A model generated the notes under the pieces. The model was not told where the DNA came from. It ran no database searches and worked only from the letters and a program-made list of their open reading frames with translations. Shown here piece by piece: positions 56,986 to 64,000 of a stretch of 64,000 bases of DNA; the first letter of the stretch is position 1, and each line of letters starts with the position of its first letter. This DNA comes from Doryteuthis pealeii (lineage: Eukaryota; Mollusca; Cephalopoda; Myopsida; Loliginidae): assembly GCA_023376005.1 (NCBI GenBank), contig CM042138.1, positions 98,074,266-98,138,265 on the forward strand. The letters are read 5' to 3'. The translations under genes were made by a program, and so were the position numbers.

Positions 56986-57229
56986 TAGAATACCATTGAT
57001 TTTTTTTCTTAGATCAATGTCTTTAAAGTTCAGAAAAAAAAGTCAGAAAATAGAGCAAATTTTACAACTGACTGATTATATTGTAGTGGCTGCATACCAT
57101 GTTTTTTAATCATCCAATTCTCAATACAACCGAGATAAACATGACTTGTTAATTAGAATCTTACACTTCTTTCTAGATAGAAGCATCAATATCATCATGG
57201 CCTGCAACAGGAACTCAATTTATTTTGGG

Positions 57230-57400
57230 CATGTGTGGTGTAATGATTACTGTCATAGGAAATGGACATGACGAGACAAGTTCAAATGAGACTGTTTGCA
57301 TTTCACATAGTGCTAATACCCTTGGTAAAGTTATGAATCTAACTATTCACCCACCAGCTATGGGTAAATAGTAGGACAAACTGGGCTCTTTTACCTTGTT
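57230..57400 (+). repeat. SINE-A partial copy
   Basis: The head GTGTGGTGTAATGATTACTG and body to GTAGGACAAACTGGGC. The stretch 57400-58680 is AT-rich without genes. A small hairpin (ctgcgtccctgaagc ... gggacgcag) lies near 58158-58196. Confidence 0.72.
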
Positions 57401-58690
57401 TTTCATATTATCTTCACCCCACTAAAAAAAAAAAAAAATTCTACACCTGCCTAAGTTACCGACCCACTGAAAAACATGTGACAACAAGTCTATTTATATT
57501 TTCCAGCTTTTTTTTCTTTTTACCCCCTATCAGAAAATATTAACACACTTTATCTTATTTTATTTTATTATGACACAAAAATTTAACAATAATCACTAAA
57601 ATCATATTAAAAACAAACAAATAAATTTACCAATATAAATACACATATTCACTAATTAAAAAAAACAAATTTTAATCATATATCAACAGAATCTTAACCT
57701 TTCTTTGCACAAGTCAATAATATTACTTATGAAATCAAAAATTCCCTTTTTTCAAATGTGACGCTCCAACAAACATTCTTTATTCCCTAACCATAACTGT
57801 TAACAAACATCACTAATTTCTCCAACTGTAAAATGTTTGCAAATGATTTTTAAAAAATCATTTTTTCGAACACTTTAAAATTCTCTGTATTTTTACCATT
57901 TTAACTTCAAATATAAAACATTTTACCCAGAAGAAGGCCGTTTTTCTTTGTATGCTTAAATATTTTATAATTTTCTATTATTATTATTTTATTTTATGTT
58001 TAAAATAATTATAAATAGAATACATGTGTATATGAACAAACTATTGGCCGAAACACAAATTAAATCAATTTTATCCATTCAACATTTTCTTTCCTTTTAT
58101 TTATGTATCCTTTCAACATATATATATATATATATCAGAAATGCTGATAGGTACGCATCCTGCGTCCCTGAAGCACAAAAATCTAAAGGGACGCAGTAAA
58201 ATTATATATATGCATCCCAGTATTTTTCTTTTTTCTTCTCTCACCATTTCAAGCTAACTGTAAATACATTTCAATAGTTTCTTAAAAATAAATTACACAG
58301 GATAAGTTACAAGGTAGGAGTTAAATGACTTTAGTTGTTTTCCCAGATCATGAATAAAAACCCTACATTTTATTAAGAAACTTCAGTTGGGACCCATAAA
58401 TTTTCCCAGGAACTCGTTCAAAGTAATTATGTGCATCCCAGGATGCTATCAGCATCACTGATATGATATATAAAGGTAAAAGTTTCCAGCTGACTGGTAT
58501 GTAGTGGATAATTCTATTTAGAATCATCAATATCTCCTGTACACCCACAATGCATGCTTATGTTGATGCAAACATAGATTTATATAAGGATTTTTACAAA
58601 TCCCTAAGAGAGCTTAATGTATAATAACTAATAAATCCATTATACACAGAGCAATATTTATACTTTCAATAAGAAAGAAAAACTTAACAA

Positions 58691-58744
<54 letters not shown>
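58691..58744. repeat. (AT)n microsatellite
   Basis: About 54 bp of pure TA. Other short TA tracts lie at 41605-41628, 56621-56650 and 58112-58135. Nothing coding was seen from 58750 to 59260. Confidence 0.95.
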
Positions 58745-58746
<2 letters not shown>

Positions 58747-59439
58747 GAAGTAAACAAATTGTTCTAAAAACGCTTGTCTTCAATTGGTGAAGTTCTCAAA
58801 TACTTACCAGTAGAACATGATAAAACTTTAGATAAATGTTTTCTAACCTTCTCATGTCAGTCTCATGACTAAGTTTAACGTATTTTTATGAAAAGAATTC
58901 AATCATCATGTGAAACATGTAATGTGAAATAACTATGTACATTTACAACTCAGACAATATATATAAATGTATATCCGCATGTTTATATAATTCCAAGAAA
59001 TTATGTTGTAATTGACACGATTTTAAATTTAGAATATCACTTGTCTACCGTAAACATATTGTTATATCCTGTTCAGTTTAATAGAAATATCTGATTTTTC
59101 ACCAGACGGTACACTTTAAATAAATTCTTAAATTCCTGTGTGGTGGCTATTGCCTTCTTGAATAATGACACTTGTTTTTAAATAAAAAACAAGACAGATT
59201 ATAAGTTTTAAAATTGGCTTCTTGTTTTGAGGTTTTGGTTGAAAATATTTGGTTTGGTTTAAAGGCACATCAACCCTGTGGGTTATTTAATGCCAAATCT
59301 TTTTTTTTTTTGTATACATGATTTGTATGGGAATAGTTTGTAAGTAAATAGTTTGTTTTTAAACAAATTGTTACAGTGCAAGACAACAGTTGGTAATCAA
59401 TTTTGGTGTATTTTTGTAGACCATTTTTTTTTATCTATT

Positions 59440-59970
59440 TAACCCATGGATTGGAATCCTAGAAGGTACTACCACTCAGTCAGAGTGGATCTGGGAATAA
59501 TGGCAATAAAGAGGAACTCCACATTCCCCAGAGCTCAAGAATAAGAACTTCTCTAGATACTGTTTAATGTCATACGCAGGATACTAAGACCCTTAGCCAC
59601 CGCCTTCTAATACATCTATGATAAAAAAGATTAGGGTTGTCAAAAGGGCAATAGGGTTGGACAATCATATATATATTTACCAACCCCTCCGCATGAGCAG
59701 GATGCGACACAAGGTCAATTTCTTAAGCGGAGTTCAACAGGTTTGAATTCAGAATTTTCCTTCTCCTAGACCGGTTGCCTAACCAAGGTTAAAGAACCCA
59801 GTCTGCCCTACTATTTACCCATAGCTGGAGGGAGAGTAGGATTCATACCTTTCCCAAGGGTATTAGCGCTAAGTGAAATGCAATTAGCACGTCCAGGATT
59901 TAAACTCGGGGCGACGAGTCCATTTCCCATGACTTTAACCATTACACCACGCGCTTCCTACCGGGATAAG
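59440..59970. repeat. MITE M1 fragment followed by minus-strand SINE-A
   Basis: 59440-59675 is an M1 left arm and interior (acccatggattggaatcc, then GGTACTACCACTCAGTC). 59690-59965 is a full-length SINE-A on the minus strand, ending at the tRNA-like head (tttaaccattacaccacgcg). The preceding 59260-59300 is a SINE-B-type tail. 60000-61500 has GT and ATT microsatellites (60730-60765, 61071-61107) and no gene. Confidence 0.75.
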
Positions 59971-61067
59971 ATTTCTAAATATTTTGGAGATCTTACTTTT
60001 AGTATTACCATCATATACAAAAGAAAGATTCTGTATATTTGTGTCTGTATGTTTGTTTGTACAACGACCAAGTTACCAAAGGAAAATTGGTAGAGACCAG
60101 TAAAATCCGTACCTTATTATTGTCCAAGTGGGGGTGGGGGGTTAAAAAACATTTTATCCTTCATTTTCCATAAGATAAGCTAAATAAAAATATAAGGTGT
60201 AAATAAAAATTATATAAAAAAATAAAACAAATTGATAAAGGATAAAACATAATAAACAGCAAATAAAAGACAAAATATACAAACAAGAATAATAAGAATA
60301 AACAACTTAAAAACAAGAATATATAAAGAATAAAATGTAGTATATTAAGAAAATTGAAAAAACACAGGTTTAAATAAGTTGAGTGGTAAGTTTATTGGTC
60401 GATGCTGCAGTGTTTCGATCTATTATTTAGATCATCTTCAGGGCATTTGTTGGTATATGGAAGGTGATAAAAAAAATTTTATCACAGAATAACGAGAAAA
60501 GCAAGTGATAATCCTTGTTTATCAGTCTGTTCAAAATTTGAAAGGACGCTGAAAAAAGTGGATGGTTTGAAATATGACGTCAAATACTCTCTTTTACGGT
60601 GTGAGTATGAGAGTGTGTGAGTGTGTGCATCGAAGAAAGGCATTGTGCATTTTTAGGTGTTTTGTGTGTGTGGTTGTGCATGTGTGTATAAATCTTTTAC
60701 GATAAACGACATCGAAACAAACCTCAAGGTTGTGTGTGTGTGTGTGTGTTTGTGTGTGTGTGAATGTATGTTCATTAAGAAAAAATGTTTGTTTCAAGTA
60801 AGTGGCGAGAAAATATTCTTTTAACTTTTGAGTTGCTGTGTGCGTTTATTATGTAAGGGGGTAGGGGGGGGAAGGTATCTACACGTGTCAAATGAAATTT
60901 TTTTTTTTTAGTAAGTGAAGAGAAAAAAGGTGTGTGTGTGGGGGGAATTTTATAGTAAGAGTTGTGTAGTTAAAGTTTTTAATTATTATTGTTTTATTAT
61001 TGTAACTGATTATATGATGATTTTTATTAATATTACAATTATGTACTAGTAATTGATTATTATGGTG

Positions 61068-61109
<42 letters not shown>

Positions 61110-61520
61110 AATTGTGTACTAGTGATTATTTATACAAATAATGTCAATGTAATTATAATTATGTGAAAATAATTATTGGTTAATAAAAATTGTATGTTTA
61201 TGATTACATCTTTATTTGTAGTTATATTATAATTGTGCATATATTAATTGTTTGATATGCATTTACACAAAAATCCACATACACAGGTAACCATGTACAT
61301 GTGCATATATGATACATACGGGATGAGATTTATTATGGGGGTTTCCTGTGGAAAAAAAAAATGAATGTATGTGGGTGATGAAAAAAGGTGAATGGTGTCA
61401 TTTAGGAGTATATGTGTGTGGGGATTTTGAATAGAATTGAAAAGAATAAAATATAATAAAACAAATATATAGAACAAATTTTTTTATTTGTTGTTGGCAT
61501 CCTTCCAAAGACGATGGCAT

Positions 61521-61666
61521 AGTGTCCATTTTTTTCTTCTTTTTTTTTTTTAACTGCATCTGTGCAAGTGACTGAACTGGCCTTTTGAATGGCAATCTCT
61601 GCCATTCAAAAATTGGCCTGTTCAGCCAGTCATGCAGAAGCAGTTAAAAAAAAAAAAAAGGACACT
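61521..61666. repeat. Imperfect palindrome, about 70-bp arms
   Basis: AGTGTCC, T-run, TAACTGCATCTGTGCA and GGCCTTTTGAATGGCA are mirrored by TGCCATTCAAAAATTGGCC, TGCAGAAGCAGTTA, A-run and GGACACT. It lies just upstream of the Helitron-like end at 61757-61795. Confidence 0.85.
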
Positions 61667-61847
61667 AAACTCGTGCAGATGCAGTTTAAAACAAAATCGA
61701 AATAGAATTTCTACTAATCAATATATAAATATAAATAAGAGATTTATTTTTAACTTTTTGAATCCCGGGCAACACTGGGTAGCGCTGCTAGTAATTGTTT
61801 TAAATATGATGTAAATGTAAATTTATTGATGCATTATCTCTTATTAC

Positions 61848-62350
61848 TGAGGAAAGGCATGGACTGCCATTGACAGATTATCGATCATATGTAAATCTGA
61901 TCTCTCTAAGATAAAGCGAGAATTCTTTTAAGCTGTATCTGTGTCAGTGCTACTGTATAGCTGCACCACTCAGATTTTAACACAACTCTTGGAGAAAAAG
62001 CTAGATGGAACTACATAAGGATGCTGCATGCTATCTTGAACAAATCCTGGAAGCAGTACCCAACAAAAAAGCAGCTGTAGGGCCACTTGCCTCCTATCTC
62101 ACAAACCGTCCAAGTAAGATGAAAAAGACATACTGGAAATTACTGGAAAAATAAGGAGGAACTCATGTGATGTTCTCCTGTGGACACCTACACTAGTGTT
62201 GGCTGACCAGCAAAAATTTATATTGATTATCTCTGTGCGGACACTGGATGCCATCTGGAGGAATTGCCAGGGTGATGGCCAATAGGGATGGGTAGTGAGA
62301 GATAATCATGGGTGTGCTGTCAACAGGACTTGATGATGATGATGATGATA
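61848..62350 (+). mobile_element. RTE-like LINE 3' fragment
   Basis: The same 3' region as 55155-56610 (GCATGGACTGCCATTGACAG, CTGTGTCAGTGCTACTGTAT, GAACAAATCCTGGAAGCAG) ending in TGATGATGATGATGATGA at about 62330-62350. Stops interrupt all frames. 62351-63480 is AT-rich, with nothing convincing. Confidence 0.78.
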
Positions 62351-63489
62351 ACTGGTATTGGCATCTATTTATCTATCTCAGTCTGTTCATATCTATCTAT
62401 TTCTTTCCATGACCAAACCACTTTATAGAACCAGAGAAGAATCACACTGAAGCCTCATAGATATTCGTGTAATATAATTAATGAGTTTAGGTAATCAAGG
62501 GTTGCAAAACAATCAGTTTTAGTAAAAGTAAATTATGGGTGAACAAGAGAGAAAGAAATATTTTGTGAAATGCTGTTTGAATTCTAACCAGATAAAATTC
62601 CAATGTTAAACATTTTGGGGAAAAATAACAAGATAGAATAGAATTTAGAATATTTTGAAAGGAAAAATCTGGCTAGAATGCATTTTGAATTGTTTGGTTA
62701 AAATTCCAATGTACTTATATAATACAATATAACAATATACAATGGAATTAAAATATACAGAAATAAGTATGTGAATCATGTAAGAAAAATAATCAGCTGA
62801 TTAACGATAATCATAAAATAGGGGACGAGTATTCAAAGTCGGTCAGGGAAGGACAGAAAGTGACTGGAGAAGCAAGCACAATAAATCCGACCTTAGCTTA
62901 GCTGAAAAGCAGCTGGCCTTTCTTTCCTTTCCCAAGTTTGACAGCTACTTCACAGGTGGGAACGTCATAAGTTTACAAGCTCTAATTATGCTGATTCTGT
63001 TATTATAAACATCTCTCTATCTCTCTGCGTTGCCAACTACTAGGATGATCATGGCCATAATAAACTTGTTGACGAAAAAGACTTGCACTCATGTTTGTTT
63101 TTATGAACCAGGGATCTTAATTTAAGAGTTATTTTCACACACAAAGAAATGAGCCCAATTATAAGGAACAAGAACCAGTACGTTAGATTTGGATAAGATT
63201 ATATATTTATCTGGCAAGTCAATAAATGCTGTAATTAGGAAGTGAAATGAACAATAAGGCCTTTTTCCAATGTTTGTTTGTTTTTTTACTTACCTTAATG
63301 ATCCTCCTTTTATTGATATCTGGTGTTCTATCAAGTTTTTATGGGTTTTATTTTTATTTTCATGTATCAATTATTGTGTTCAGAAGTGTGACTCTTCATT
63401 GTTCCATTTCATTGAATACCAAATGATATGGTTGTATATGAAGTAAATATTGATTCTCGTGGGAATAAAATGATTCGATCAGAAAATTG

Positions 63490-64000
63490 ACTTTAACTGT
63501 TGGTACTCTACTGCAAGCAGACTGGTTCCTCAACCAGTCCAGGAAAACTCTGAATTCAAATTTCCACTTAAAAAATTGACCTTGTGTTACATATTGTCTG
63601 TGGTGGAAGGATGGATAAAAACATATTCTACTGCAAGCACTACTTTTGCCATGGAAAGAATGTAAGATATAAGTTTGCAACTAGTATTTTCTTCAATGCC
63701 CATATATCTTATAATGGTGATGAGAAACTTATTGAATTTTTCTTTTTTATCCAATCAATTTGTGCCTATTTTTTTTTTTTTTTTTGTCCAATTATGCCTA
63801 TATTAGAAAATATAGGATGCACCTGTGGTATAATGGTTACCTTTGTAGGAAATGAACACAGTGACACGAGTTCAAATCTTAGATGAGGTTGGTAGCATTT
63901 CACATAGTGCTAAAACCATTGAGAAAGGTATGCATCCAACTATTCTCCTTCCAGCTATGGGTAAATAGTAGGACAGGCTGGGCTCTTTAACCTTGGTATG
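63490..64000 (+). repeat. Two partial SINE-A copies
   Basis: 63520-63605 is the 3' part of a SINE-A (AAAACTCTGAATTCAAATTT ... GACCTTGTGTTACAT). 63816-64000 is a 5' part (ACCTGTGGTATAATGGTTAC ... GAGTTCAAATC ... TAAATAGTAGGACAGGCTGG) cut by the window end. Confidence 0.75.

Noticed and set aside
60594..60797. A His/Thr-rich frame
   Set aside because: It is the translation of GT/CA microsatellites.

Overview
The window is AT-rich animal genomic DNA: spliced genes, long introns full of transposon debris, tRNA-derived SINEs, and BEL/Pao, Ty3-like, RTE-like, mariner and Helentron-like elements. There are no operons or ribosome binding sites. The repeat mix and gene content suggest an invertebrate, perhaps a mollusc, but nothing here fixes the species. 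No rRNA, CRISPR or intact tRNA gene was seen.

Host genes. (1) A CCDC74-family coiled-coil gene runs on the + strand from 4899 (or upstream) to 36783. Seven exons can be placed with consistent splice phases; read from the Met at 4948 they give 377 residues, about the length of human CCDC74A. Its third visible intron (10468-25803, 15.3 kb) holds most of the retroelement complex. (2) A class A GPCR-like intronless reading frame lies on the - strand at 43899-45259, broken by a one-base frame change between the third intracellular loop and TM6.

The most unusual locus is 15755-17706 (- strand), inside the CCDC74 intron. It is a BEL/Pao LTR retrotransposon whose protease-domain end is followed by an intronless copy of the polyadenylation factor FIP1, and then, in frame, by the C-terminal tail of a BEL integrase. 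Reverse transcriptase, RNase H and nearly all of integrase are absent. This looks like host-gene capture by template switching. The FIP1 part has lost four residues of its core motif and has an upstream frameshift, so it is probably not a working factor.

Around it, a 4.36-kb block is present twice (11395-15754 and 19014-23367), with a third partial copy (17707-19013). The copies differ almost only by one-base indels, which suggests either a very recent tandem event or an assembly duplication.

Layout: 1-958 Ty3-like LTR element; 959-4898 repeats; 4899-36783 CCDC74; 37179-43393 mariner relics, LINE fragments and a large fold-back element; 43899-45259 GPCR; 45400-47870 SINEs and simple sequence; 47880-48945 fold-back element; 49201-50501 two perfect palindromes; 53944-55014 Helentron-like element; 55155-56610 RTE-like LINE remnant; 56733-64000 SINEs, microsatellites and a further RTE fragment.
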